The translations under genes were made by a program, and so were the position numbers. 64,000 nt of DNA from DQWO01 sp964478545 (GTDB taxonomy: Bacteria; Desulfobacterota; Anaeroferrophillalia; Anaeroferrophillales; Anaeroferrophillaceae): NCBI GenBank assembly GCA_964478545.1, contig CAYZIS010000001.1, positions 1-64,000 of the forward strand. Direction: 5' to 3'. The notes below the pieces were generated by a model. It did no database searches. It saw only the letters and a list, made by a program, of their open reading frames with translations, and was not told the origin of the DNA. Below, piece by piece: positions 1 to 8,485 of this stretch. Numbering within the stretch: position 1 is the first letter of the stretch; the number at the start of each line of letters is the position of its first letter.

Positions 1-53
1 TTGGTGGGTAAAGATGCAATTGTACTACAAGTAGCTTGCTCTTTCACCAACCA
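1..53. repeat. Imperfect inverted repeat at window edge
   Basis: Positions 1-13 and 41-53 form an imperfect inverted repeat around an AT-rich centre. It sits just upstream of the broken toxin gene. It could be the end of a palindromic intergenic element or a weak terminator of a gene outside the window. Nothing more can be said without the sequence to the left. Confidence 0.3.
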
Positions 54-91
54 ATCAAAGTTGCACTTACGAGTTGAATCTAAGAGATGTA

Positions 92-364
92 ATATCTTTT
101 AAATGTAAACATACAGAAGCGCTCTCAAAAGGCCAACGTATCAAGCAATTCAGCAATATTGCAAATGTTGCACGGCATAAACTTCGACAACTTTAAATCG
201 CTTATCAACTTGAAAATTTAAAAGTGCCCCCTGGAAATCACCTTGAAATACTCAAAGGTGATCGTTCCAGTCAACACAGCATCCGTATTAATAATCAATG
301 GCATCTTTGCTTTTATTGGACGGATGCAGGCGCGGAAGATGTAGAAATAGTTGATTATCACTGA
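92..364 (+). pseudogene. higB: HigB/RelE-family toxin, inactivated by an in-frame stop
   Basis: Read in one frame, this stretch gives a recognisable HigB-type (RelE superfamily) mRNA-interferase toxin, with the segments KVPPGNHLEILKGDRSSQHS, INNQWHLCFYW and the terminal EIVDYH of the family. A TAA at 194-196 interrupts the frame about 35 codons in, where relatives carry a polar residue before the KVPPGN segment. No ATG, GTG or TTG in this frame precedes the first conserved residues; an ATG at 87 is out of frame. The toxin therefore looks dead, while the antitoxin directly downstream is intact. A sequencing error at 194 cannot be excluded, but the missing start codon is a second independent defect. 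Confidence 0.72.
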
Positions 365-376
365 GGAGAATTCATT

Positions 377-685
377 ATGAACAAACTGAAACCTATTACA
401 CCAGGTGAAATTCTTTTGGAAGAATTTCTCAAACCTATGGAGCTTAGCCAGTATCGTTTGGCCAAAGAAATTGACGTTCCAGCTCAGCGTATCAGCCAAA
501 TTGTCGCCGGAAAACGTTCGATCACTGCTGATACAGATTTAAGGTTTTGTCGTTTTTTTGGTTTGTCCAACGGTTACTGGTTACGTGCTCAAGCAGCATA
601 CGATACGGAAACAGCAGAACGTTCTTTAAAGAACGTAATAATGAAAATCAAACCGTGGTCTGAGCATGTTACCCAACAATGCTAA
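377..685 (+). CDS. higA: HigA-type antitoxin, Xre/Cro HTH protein
   Basis: A 102-residue helix-turn-helix protein of the HigA/VapI antitoxin family. The N-terminus carries the family signature TPGEILLEEFLKPM, followed by the HTH (residues about 20-60, with YRLAKEIDVPAQRISQI) and the conserved RFFGLSNGYWLRAQAAYD segment. GAGGAG lies 8 bases ahead of the ATG. It starts 12 bases after the remains of the toxin gene, the usual toxin-first order of hig loci. Known HigA proteins bind their own promoter and neutralise HigB. With the toxin inactivated, this copy is an orphan antitoxin that could still act as a repressor or protect against a related toxin elsewhere. Confidence 0.88.
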   Translation: MNKLKPITPGEILLEEFLKPMELSQYRLAKEIDVPAQRISQIVAGKRSITADTDLRFCRFFGLSNGYWLRAQAAYDTETAERSLKNVIMKIKPWSEHVTQQC

Positions 686-835
686 AACGGGCAAGACCCG
701 CAATCCAAAACAAAATATTTTTTTTTACCACTGAAATCACCGAGGGCACAGAAAAACAACCTGACGATTTTCCTTCGTGTTCTCTGTGTTCTCAAGTGAG
801 CATCGCGAACGGGTGGTTTATATCTGAGTATCCTT

Positions 836-897
836 TTTCTTGTTTTTTATACCCCTCAAGGGGGTACTGAAAAGATTGACAGACTTTCAGGAGTAAG
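836..897 (+). repeat. R6 repeat, solo copy
   Basis: A ~65-bp element with a 6-bp stem (TACCCC/GGGGTA, loop TCAAG) followed by a conserved tail ending in TTCAGGAGTAAG. The same sequence occurs at 6108-6168 and, reverse-complemented, at 50031-50100, where it is joined to an R1 element. Here it stands alone. The flanking 700-1300 region has no convincing gene: 722-800 resembles a low-complexity accacagag/ctctgtg type of intergenic repeat, and the rest shows nothing I recognise apart from a TTGACA at about 1026 that could belong to the porin promoter. Confidence 0.7.
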
Positions 898-1305
898 GCA
901 CTGATTCTCTTCCCTGTCGGATAATTATGTATACTGTCCCCAAAACTCCGTAGACTTTCATTACTTCGGTGCTGGCAACCATTAAAAAGCCATAAAGATA
1001 AGATTAGATTTCTCTAAAAAAGTAGTTGACAAAATAAATTCAAGCTATTACAAGGCGAAATACTGTTATATTACCTGTCATCACAATACAGCATAATAGT
1101 TAGTGAATTATCTCTTAAAGCTTTGTCAGCCAATAACCGAAAAGCTGTTTAAACAATTATATCTTAATACAGGAAGGGAATGAAAAGAGAGGAACAGTAT
1201 CTTGCCAGCCTTTTAAGAAGGGGGTGGTGAGTAAATTATTTCACCATGAAATGATTTGTTAGTAAGTTCACTACATTAATTCAATAAACAAAAGGAGTAC
1301 AACTT

Positions 1306-2733
1306 ATGAAAAAAAGCATGATGGCACTACTGATTTGCGTGGTATTTATTTTTGCCACCGCCGCGGCATCCTTTGCCGCCATGGGTGAGATGGGATTGAA
1401 AAGCAAGGATATTGACGTCAATTTTTTTGGCAGCTTAAAAACCTATCCGTCCTTTACGCATCATCTTAGCTTCAACGACGATGATCAAGGACATGATTTC
1501 CTGATTGATGAGAATGGCGTAGGTGAAGATCATTTTATCCGCAATGAAATCCGCATGGGCTGGGCCGGCAAAGGCGAAAACTGGAGTTTTCTGATTATCC
1601 TCGAATCTGACTTCAACCTAAACAAGGCTAATTGTGACCGGGGCGATAATGAGATTGGTGACGGTAAAACCGGCATGTCAGGAAATTCCTTTGGGGTGGA
1701 AAAACTGAACGTTACCTATAACTTCGGTAAATTCGCCGTGGAAACCGGTTGGAACACCAAGTTTCTTGACCTCATGACTGGCGGCCTGGTTTATGGCGAT
1801 GATCATCCCTACATTGGCCTGTTCGGCAAAGTAGGTGACAACTTCTCCTGGGAAGCCCTCTACCTGATCATTCAGGATAATATTGACCAGGAAAATCCAT
1901 CCATTGGTCTTTTGGGTGGCGATGGCGACTCCCTTGACTGGAGAGCTTATACCTTGAAGGGAATTTACACCCTTGACAACGGTTTCAAAATAAGCCCTTT
2001 CTATGCCTTCAGCGATTGTGAAGCCCGTGACCACGCCCAAACCCACTATTTTGGGGTGGAAGGCTACGGTAAAATAGGCATGTTTACCCCTCGTTTTGAG
2101 GGCGTTTATGTCACCGGCGACACCAATGATATGGATGTTGATGCCTGGGCTGCCTACGCGTCTTGTGACTTCAATATCAAAAAAGAGTTCGTCCCCTATA
2201 TCGGCGTCACCTTCCGGACCGGTGATGACGATGGCAACGATGATGACATTGAGGCTTACAACAGCATCACCAACATCGCCCGTTATACCCCGACCTTCGG
2301 GATTGAGAATGCCTTTGTTTACCGCTACAATTCCATTCTTGGTAGCCACCTGTATGCCAATGATTTTGATATGCTGGGCGGCTCAAAATCTGGTTATGGC
2401 GGCATCAGCGGCTCCGCTAGCGCCAATTCTCCGGGGATGATCTCCTTCGGTGCCGGTGTCAAGGGCAGCATTGACAAATGGTCTTACAAAACGCAGGTAA
2501 TGTATTTCCAGTTTGAGGATGAGGGTGCCCTGGAAGATTTCTATGGCCATAGTATTGATGATGAAGTTGGTACAGAGTTTGATTTCCGCTTCACCTACAA
2601 GTTCAGCAATCACTTTTCACTGGGCAACACCATTGCTGTTTTTGTGCCCGGCGATGCCATTGAAGATCTCTATGGCAACGATTATGACGATACCGGTTAT
2701 ATGGATACCATCGAAATGGTATGGAAATGGTAG
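1306..2733 (+). CDS. Outer-membrane porin-like beta-barrel protein
   Basis: A 475-residue protein with a clear Sec signal peptide (MKKS, hydrophobic core, cleavage near ASFAA at residues 21-25). The mature part is rich in alternating aromatic, Gly and acidic residues typical of beta strands and Asp/Gly loops, and it ends MVWKW, an aromatic C-terminus as expected for Bam-dependent insertion. Overall it resembles the outer-membrane homotrimeric porin/alginate-export-like proteins common in sulfate- and metal-reducing deltaproteobacteria; substrate unknown. AAAGGAG precedes the ATG. The coding sequence is single-gene: a strong terminator follows 40 bases after the stop. The acidic loops with DDDQGHD and GDDDGNDDD could bind Ca2+, which is inference. 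Confidence 0.8.
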   Translation: MKKSMMALLICVVFIFATAAASFAAMGEMGLKSKDIDVNFFGSLKTYPSFTHHLSFNDDDQGHDFLIDENGVGEDHFIRNEIRMGWAGKGENWSFLIILESDFNLNKANCDRGDNEIGDGKTGMSGNSFGVEKLNVTYNFGKFAVETGWNTKFLDLMTGGLVYGDDHPYIGLFGKVGDNFSWEALYLIIQDNIDQENPSIGLLGGDGDSLDWRAYTLKGIYTLDNGFKISPFYAFSDCEARDHAQTHYFGVEGYGKIGMFTPRFEGVYVTGDTNDMDVDAWAAYASCDFNIKKEFVPYIGVTFRTGDDDGNDDDIEAYNSITNIARYTPTFGIENAFVYRYNSILGSHLYANDFDMLGGSKSGYGGISGSASANSPGMISFGAGVKGSIDKWSYKTQVMYFQFEDEGALEDFYGHSIDDEVGTEFDFRFTYKFSNHFSLGNTIAVFVPGDAIEDLYGNDYDDTGYMDTIEMVWKW

Positions 2734-2768
2734 TCTGATAGAATCGTAAAAAGTGCGATACTTTTTTG

Positions 2769-2803
2769 AAAGGTCCGCCCGATATGGGGCGGACCTTTTT
2801 TTG
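2769..2803 (+). terminator. Rho-independent terminator of the porin gene
   Basis: A near-perfect GC-rich stem AAGGTCCGCCC / GGGCGGACCTT is followed by a run of T. It sits 36 bases after the porin stop codon and separates it from the next gene. Confidence 0.9.
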
Positions 2804-2885
2804 GCTTGCATTTTCCCATAAGAATCAATACATTGACCTCCTCTTTAGCATGTATCTTCAACCTTTTTGAGGGTAGTCTATATAG

Positions 2886-4631
2886 ATGAGCTCTAAAAAT
2901 CAGCGGAAATATATTCACTTTTCCCTCGCAATCCTGTTTTTTCTTCTTTTCAGTCATCCGGCTTTCGCCGGCCCCTGGCAGCCGCTGGTCACCACGGCGA
3001 AAAGATTTCTTGCTGCCGGCAGCTACCCAATAGGTGCGATTACAGTGCGGCAAAATGATGATGTCATCATCAATCTTACCACTCAAGGTTTACACCCCGG
3101 AATGATGGTTGCCGTCAAAGGAACTTCCATGCGTGGCATTCCACAGGCTCTGCAAAATGATATTGCCGTTATTCGCCTCAACCAAATTGTCGGAAACCAG
3201 GCCCGGGGAGTCATTATCGAAGGATATGGAAATTTTCAAACAGGAACACCGGTTTTCCCCCACACCTACAATGCCCTTTATCTCTACACCAATATCGCCA
3301 ATCCTAAAAGCTTCCCTCCCTATCTTGATCTCTCCCGGGAGCTTCAACAGGCTGGCATTTTCTATCATGAGCTGAAATCACCAACCATTCCTCCTGGAGT
3401 ACGTCCGTTGATTATCCGCTTTGAAGGTCAATATAACCGACTGTTTGCCACCTTAACCGATATTAACAACGCGGTTTTGACCCAAAAAAGCTTCACCTTA
3501 TCCTATTCTCCGCCGCTGGTCCGTCAAATAGGTGTCCCTTTGGGGTTGGCAACTCAACAACAAAATCAATCGAATTCATTCACTAAGCCAGCAAGAACAA
3601 ACGGGCATGGAATCTTTAATCGCCTTGAATTGAAAAGTGCCTATAATCGGTTTGTTTTTGCTGATCTTGATGGCAATGGCAGCCAGGAAATTATTTTTGT
3701 CAACCAGAGACGACTTGAGGCTTACCGGCTGGACAATGGCAGATTGATTCCCGTTGCCCGCTATAAAATTACCGATTCCGATGTAATTCTTGGCCTGCAC
3801 CAGGGCGATTTCAATCACAATGGCAAAGATGAACTCTATCTAAGTTCAGGCAAGATTGTCACCGTTATGGACAAAAATGATACCCAGCTTAACTCATTTA
3901 TTCTTGAACTACAGGGTAAAAGTTTCAGTGTTCTGGAGAAAAGTCTGCCGTACTATTTTCGGGTTATGGAAACCAGGGGGGGAAAGCGGATTTTATTGGT
4001 GCAGGAAATTGACAGATATAAACAATATAAATTGCCGATCAAATGGGGAGGATTTAAGAGCGGAAAGTTTAGCGCCAAAAATGAGTACCAGGAAGCCCAT
4101 AATGTTTTTTCTCTCTATAATTTCGTTCCTAATCCGTTTAATAAAAAACAACTATTGGTTTTAGATATGAAGGGCACTTTAGGTGGTTTTGACGCTCCAA
4201 CGGAAGAACTGATTGCCACAGCAACTGAATCGTTTGGTCTTTATGATGAAATAATCTACCCACAAAAACTAGAAAAAGATATTTATAAAGGTGGCTTCTC
4301 TATTAAAGAAACCACTGCAGACCGCCGTGCAGCCAGACGTTTCACCCTGAAAAACTCCTTTGGACAGCAAGCTTTTTTGATTAAAAAAGGGCGAAAAATT
4401 CAACTGGATGTGGTGGAAAAAGGGATTAGCATGATCAAGGGGGAAGAAAACGAACAGGACCAGGTAGTCGGCGTCCAATGGAAAAACAGCAACATCGTCG
4501 AAACCTGGAAATCACCACCCATTCCCCGGGATGTCATCGATTTCGGCTTCACCCGCCTGAAAGGCAAAGACGTGATGGTGATCATGACCCGGAACAATGC
4601 CGGCAAGTACGCCCTGGAGATGGTGAAATGA
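2886..4631 (+). CDS. Secreted protein with FlgT-like N-terminal domain and FG-GAP-like repeats
   Basis: A 581-residue exported protein. Residues 1-28 form a signal peptide ending HPAFA-G. Residues about 30-115 (VRQNDDVIINL, GLHPGMMVAVKG, ARGVIIEG) have the pattern of the small beta domain found at the C-terminus of FlgT and in the lipoproteins at 18.2 and 19.7 kb. From about residue 250 there are FG-GAP/VCBS-type calcium-binding repeats: FADLDGNGSQEIIFV and GDFNHNGKDELYL. The C-terminal third is unassigned. It likely acts in the periplasm or on the surface; the function is unknown. It stands alone between the porin terminator and the DUF4143 ATPase. Confidence 0.65.
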   Translation: MSSKNQRKYIHFSLAILFFLLFSHPAFAGPWQPLVTTAKRFLAAGSYPIGAITVRQNDDVIINLTTQGLHPGMMVAVKGTSMRGIPQALQNDIAVIRLNQIVGNQARGVIIEGYGNFQTGTPVFPHTYNALYLYTNIANPKSFPPYLDLSRELQQAGIFYHELKSPTIPPGVRPLIIRFEGQYNRLFATLTDINNAVLTQKSFTLSYSPPLVRQIGVPLGLATQQQNQSNSFTKPARTNGHGIFNRLELKSAYNRFVFADLDGNGSQEIIFVNQRRLEAYRLDNGRLIPVARYKITDSDVILGLHQGDFNHNGKDELYLSSGKIVTVMDKNDTQLNSFILELQGKSFSVLEKSLPYYFRVMETRGGKRILLVQEIDRYKQYKLPIKWGGFKSGKFSAKNEYQEAHNVFSLYNFVPNPFNKKQLLVLDMKGTLGGFDAPTEELIATATESFGLYDEIIYPQKLEKDIYKGGFSIKETTADRRAARRFTLKNSFGQQAFLIKKGRKIQLDVVEKGISMIKGEENEQDQVVGVQWKNSNIVETWKSPPIPRDVIDFGFTRLKGKDVMVIMTRNNAGKYALEMVK

Positions 4632-4680
4632 TTGAGTGAAAAAGGTTGATTTAATGTATATTTGCATGTAGAGTTCAAAT

Positions 4681-5847
4681 ATGCATGGATTGATCAAAAG
4701 AAATATTGTTAGCACGGTTCTGCGAAGACTTAAAACCAATCCGGTCGTCGCCCTGCTCGGGGCAAGACAGGTTGGAAAATCAACTATCGCCGAAATGGTC
4801 CTGGCGGATTTTCCCCAGGCCATCTATCTGGATCTGGAACGTCCCGCCGACCTGAATAAACTCACCGATCCTGAAGCTTTTTTCGCCCAGTTTAAAAACC
4901 GCTTGATCTGTCTTGATGAAATCCAGAGAACTCCCGACATTTTTCCCATTCTCAGGGGCATTGTTGACCGCAGCAAAAAAAATGCTCAATTTTTAATTTT
5001 GGGATCGGCATCCAGGGATCTGATTAAACAAAGCTTGGAATCGCTGGCCGGCAGGGTTTCATATATGGAAATCACTCCTTTTATCCGGCTTGAAGTCCCG
5101 GCAATAGATATCGGCACTCACTGGCTTAGAGGAGGGTATCCCAGAAGTCTGCTGGCGGCAAACAATGAAAGCAGTATCCAGTGGCGGGAGGACTATATAA
5201 GGACTTTTCTGGAACGTGATATTCCCCAACTGGGCTTTAGTATTCCAGCCGGCAGCCTGGGGAGATTCTGGAGAATGCTGGCACATTCCCATGGGCAGGT
5301 ACTCAATTCTTCGAAACTGGCCGGGTCCATGGACGTCAGTTCACATACCATAAGGAAATATGTTGACCTGCTGGAGCAGACATTTATTGTCAGGATATTG
5401 CCACCGTATACCTTAAACATTAAGAAGCGACTGATTAAATCTCCCAAGGTCTATATTAGAGATTCCGGCTTGCTGCACGCATTGCTGGGTATAGAAACCA
5501 TGGAAGAGCTGTTTTCCCATCCGATGTACGGTTCCTCATATGAAGGTTTTGTCATTGAAAATCTATTGACCCAACTCCCACGCTGGCAATCTTACTATTA
5601 CAGAACGTCAAATGGGGCTGAGATTGATTTGATTCTGACCAAAGGCAATAGAACTATCGCCATAGAAATAAAGACATCAACTGCTCCTAAAGTAACAAAA
5701 AGCTTTTGGAGCTCAATAGATACCATAAGCCCCGACCAGGCACTGATCATCGCTCCGGTAGAGCATGAATATCCCTTAACTAGCGAGGTCATGGTCACCC
5801 CTCTTCATCATTTCCTCACCGACATATCGTTGAAAAATCCTTCGTGA
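4681..5847 (+). CDS. DUF4143-type AAA ATPase
   Basis: A 388-residue member of the AAA_14/DUF4143 family. The P-loop GARQVGKST is at residues 27-35, the Walker B LICLDEIQ near 78, and sensor LILGSASRDL near 100. The C-terminal DUF4143 domain follows (TFLERDIPQLG, YIRDSGLLHALLGI, YEGFVIENL, and a PD-(D/E)XK-like GAEIDLILTKG...IAIEIK). The family is widespread and patchily distributed in bacteria and archaea, and its cellular role is not established; some members have been linked to mobile or defence-type islands. The gene is solitary, 49 bases after the FG-GAP protein, and followed by a kilobase of repeats. Confidence 0.85.
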   Translation: MHGLIKRNIVSTVLRRLKTNPVVALLGARQVGKSTIAEMVLADFPQAIYLDLERPADLNKLTDPEAFFAQFKNRLICLDEIQRTPDIFPILRGIVDRSKKNAQFLILGSASRDLIKQSLESLAGRVSYMEITPFIRLEVPAIDIGTHWLRGGYPRSLLAANNESSIQWREDYIRTFLERDIPQLGFSIPAGSLGRFWRMLAHSHGQVLNSSKLAGSMDVSSHTIRKYVDLLEQTFIVRILPPYTLNIKKRLIKSPKVYIRDSGLLHALLGIETMEELFSHPMYGSSYEGFVIENLLTQLPRWQSYYYRTSNGAEIDLILTKGNRTIAIEIKTSTAPKVTKSFWSSIDTISPDQALIIAPVEHEYPLTSEVMVTPLHHFLTDISLKNPS

Positions 5848-5941
5848 TTTTCGTGGTCACATAAAATTTTATTCCACCGGATAAAACTTCCGTGATAAGA
5901 ACCTAATCCGGGCTAACGCCCGCAACCAAAATCAATGTACC

Positions 5942-6094
5942 GGGATGTTCCGGGATAGCTCCCGCTCATTCTCGCTGGCCGGCCTGTGGGACGCGCTAAA
6001 GCAATGTCCCCGGGCGTCCGCCGCGAATCACCGTCCTGGTGATTCGTTCGGCGGCCAAACCCACTATAAGCCCGAACATCCTGAATGTATTCCT
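5942..6094 (-). repeat. R1 repeat, long form (copy A, inverted)
   Basis: About 150 bp that is the reverse complement of the element at 50124-50275, sharing the core motifs GGATGTTC, GGTGATTCGTTCGGCGGC, and GGCGAGAATGAGCG. Together with the adjoining R6 copy it makes a composite of about 225 bp that recurs inverted at 50.0-50.3 kb. The 71-codon open frame across it is a by-product of the repeat. Confidence 0.75.
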
Positions 6095-6107
6095 GAAAAT
6101 TTCTTGT

Positions 6108-6168
6108 TTTTCATACCCCTCAAGGAGGTACTGAAAAGAGTGACAGGAATTCAGGAGTAAGTTACTAA
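6108..6168 (+). repeat. R6 repeat, copy joined to R1
   Basis: Second copy of the R6 hairpin-plus-tail sequence, directly beside R1 copy A. One stem base differs from the copies at 836 and 50031 (GGAGG in place of GGGGG). The region 6169-6395 that follows holds no recognisable gene. Confidence 0.7.
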
Positions 6169-6395
6169 CCCAGCGTAGCCGGAACCAAAAGAGATACATG
6201 ACAATACGTCAATGATATTAATACCATGAAAAACCTGAAGGACAGGACGTTTGGCTAAATAATCTTCAAGACCTCATGCCCTCATGGTTGCATATTTTTT
6301 AGAAGGGTGGCATCCAGAGTCATCCTTTTTTACGCTTACGCCTAAAGAGTTTGCTGAAACTGCCGATAGTGGGAAAATGCGGCAACTATTCATAA

Positions 6396-6536
6396 GGCTG
6401 TCTTTAAAAATGGCCTTTTTGCTCGATTACTGCATTAGACCCAAAGTATAATCCTCAAAATATGAAATATATTCCTGCGGTTATAATTTTCACCTGTCTA
6501 GTACTCAAACAAAAATTCTAATTTTTCAAGGCAGCC
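6396..6536. mobile_element. R3 MITE-like element, copy 1 (141 bp)
   Basis: A 141-bp palindromic element bounded by terminal inverted repeats (GGCTGTCTTTAAAAAT at the left; the right end reads GGCTGCCTTGAAAAAT on the other strand). It is flanked by the 4-bp direct repeat ATAA (6392-6395 and 6537-6540). A near-identical copy of exactly the same length lies at 12449-12589. It has no coding capacity, so it fits a non-autonomous miniature inverted-repeat transposable element. The rest of the gap, 6541-6784, contains a low-complexity stretch resembling the intergenic accacagag repeat type (about 6596-6672) and no gene. Confidence 0.8.
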
Positions 6537-6784
6537 ATAATTATTAAAAACTCCATAAAAGTAAATATTCTGCTAACAATGAAAATAAAATAACTCTCAC
6601 AAAGGCGCAAAGACACAGAGAAAAGCGAACTTTTTTCACATGATCCCCGTGTCTCTGTACCTCCGTGAGAAAAAACAATCGGGTAAACCAAAATCCAAAG
6701 AAGTGTTTGTTTTTTTCAAATATTGCATCACCGTTGGTTGCTTTTATAGTCAGTCAGATATTTACCCATAAAAAAACTTAACAC

Positions 6785-8233
6785 ATGAAAATAAATCCCC
6801 TTATCTTTCGTAAAAACGATATTCGTGGCCATGCCGATGAAGACCTTCATGATACAGCGGTGGAGGTCATCGGTGAATCCCTGGCGGTGATGATCCGCGA
6901 ATCCTATGGCGACGATATCACTCTGACCGTGGGCCGGGACATGCGCCTCCATTCACCGCGCATCGCCGCCGCCCTGATCCGGGGCTTAAGGAACCAGGGC
7001 ATCAACATCAAGGACCTGGGCCTCTGCCTGACCCCGGCCTGCTACTTTTCCCAGGCAACCATAGATGAGGTCATCGGCAACATCATGGTCACCGGCAGTC
7101 ACAACCCACCGGAATTCAACGGCCTGAAGATTACCCTCAACGGCCGGGCAGTCATCGAGGATCTGATCGAAGATCTGCGGGAAAAATCCTATGAAGCGCT
7201 CTCCTTTCCTTTTGATACAGATACCGGCACCTATGAACAAATCGAGATCATTCCGGCCTATCTGGACTATCTGGAGAACCAGTTCCAGGCCCTGAAACAG
7301 TTCAACCAAGACCAAAAAGCTCCCATCCACCTGATTGCCGATGCCGGCAACGGTACTGCTGGCCTGGTGCTGCCGGCAATTCTTGATCGGCTGGGTTTCC
7401 GCTATCGCTGTCTTTACTGCGAGCCGGACGGTTCATTTCCCCATCATCATCCGGACCCCACGGTCGAGGAAAATCTGGTTGATTTAAAAAAAGCGGTCAA
7501 GGCTGACAAGGCCCACCTGGGAGTTGCTTATGATGGCGATGCCGACCGCCTCGGAGTGGTGGACGACCGGGGAAAAACTATCTGGGGCGATCAGCTGCTG
7601 ATTATGTATGCCGCTGAAATTCTTAAAAAACATCCCGATGCCGCCATCGTCGCCGATGTCAAATGTTCCCAGACCCTGTTTGATGCCATCAAGGGCATGG
7701 GCGGCCGGGCAATCATGTGGAAAACCGGACATTCGCTGATAAAACAGAAGATGAAGGATGAAGGGGCTTTGCTGGCCGGAGAAATGAGCGGCCACTTGTT
7801 TTTTGCCCACCGGTATTTCGGCTATGATGATGCCATTTACGCCACCTTGCGACTGCTGGAAATCATGGCGATCAAAGGGCAGATCATCAAGGATTATCAT
7901 TTTTCCGAAGTGGCGGACTTCCTGCCGTCCGTCTGCAACACCCCGGAACTGCGCTATGACTGCCCGGATAAGCTGAAATTTTCCCTGGTGGATCGCCTGC
8001 GTGAGCGATTATTCAGCTGCCGGGAGGGAAATGGCGAGTGTCCCACCATTCACGATATCATCACCATCGACGGCATCCGGGTTATTTTCAACAACGGCTG
8101 GGCCCTGGTACGGGCCAGCAACACCCAGCCGGTGCTGGTCCTGCGTTTCGAAGCCGAAAACAAAAAAACCCTGATCCTGCTGCAAAAATTTATCATGCAC
8201 CTGGTCAAACAAGTCCGCCGGGAATTGGAATAG
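6785..8233 (+). CDS. Phosphomannomutase/phosphoglucomutase
   Basis: A 482-residue alpha-D-phosphohexomutase of the AlgC/ManB type, converting hexose-6-phosphate and hexose-1-phosphate for sugar-nucleotide synthesis. Seen: the active-site loop VTGSHNPPEFNGLK with phosphoserine S105, the Mg2+ loop YDGDADRLGVV, the sugar-binding AGEMSGHLFF and the C-terminal phosphate-binding loop ALVRASNTQPVLVLRFEA. The length is typical. The start at 6785 gives the usual short leader (NPLIFRKNDIRG, where most relatives read F-R-x-Y-D-I-R-G). It is a single gene, with no recognised polysaccharide genes beside it. Both mannose and glucose substrates are possible. Confidence 0.92.
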   Translation: MKINPLIFRKNDIRGHADEDLHDTAVEVIGESLAVMIRESYGDDITLTVGRDMRLHSPRIAAALIRGLRNQGINIKDLGLCLTPACYFSQATIDEVIGNIMVTGSHNPPEFNGLKITLNGRAVIEDLIEDLREKSYEALSFPFDTDTGTYEQIEIIPAYLDYLENQFQALKQFNQDQKAPIHLIADAGNGTAGLVLPAILDRLGFRYRCLYCEPDGSFPHHHPDPTVEENLVDLKKAVKADKAHLGVAYDGDADRLGVVDDRGKTIWGDQLLIMYAAEILKKHPDAAIVADVKCSQTLFDAIKGMGGRAIMWKTGHSLIKQKMKDEGALLAGEMSGHLFFAHRYFGYDDAIYATLRLLEIMAIKGQIIKDYHFSEVADFLPSVCNTPELRYDCPDKLKFSLVDRLRERLFSCREGNGECPTIHDIITIDGIRVIFNNGWALVRASNTQPVLVLRFEAENKKTLILLQKFIMHLVKQVRRELE

Positions 8234-8344
8234 TAGACCTTCTACCTTCAGCCTTTCACCTTGTACCTTGCACCTTATACCTTTCTCCTATATAATGGTG
8301 CTCATAGAAAATCTGGAACCTGTGATCCTGAGTTAGTCAACTAA

Positions 8345-8455
8345 CTCAACTTTCTGAGTTGCATTGTCGGGAATACATGACAGGATGTTCGGGCTTGGCT
8401 CATAGCCGTGTCCGCCGACAGGCAGGGCTGTTTTTAGAGCAACTCAAAAAGTTGG
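8345..8455. mobile_element. R1 repeat, short form (copy B) with 9-bp flanking duplication
   Basis: A 111-bp element with terminal inverted repeats CTCAACTTTCTGAGTTGC (left) and CCAACTTTTTGAGTTGC (right end read on the other strand). It is flanked by a perfect 9-bp direct repeat GTCAACTAA (8336-8344 and 8456-8464), as expected of a target-site duplication. The interior contains the family core CAGGATGTTCGGGCTTGGCT. It lies in the 250-bp gap between the phosphomannomutase and the histidine kinase. Confidence 0.75.
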
Positions 8456-8485
8456 GTCAACTAATCGACAACGTCTCTACCGCCT

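Noticed and set aside
679..870. 63-codon frame after higA
   Set aside because: Encoded by a low-complexity intergenic repeat and the R6 element; no family similarity.
4681..5847. DUF4143 ATPase as part of a new defence system
   Set aside because: It stands alone between a secreted-protein gene and repeats, with no effector or partner gene; the family is widespread outside defence islands.
5945..6160. 71-codon frame
   Set aside because: Entirely within the R1/R6 composite repeat.
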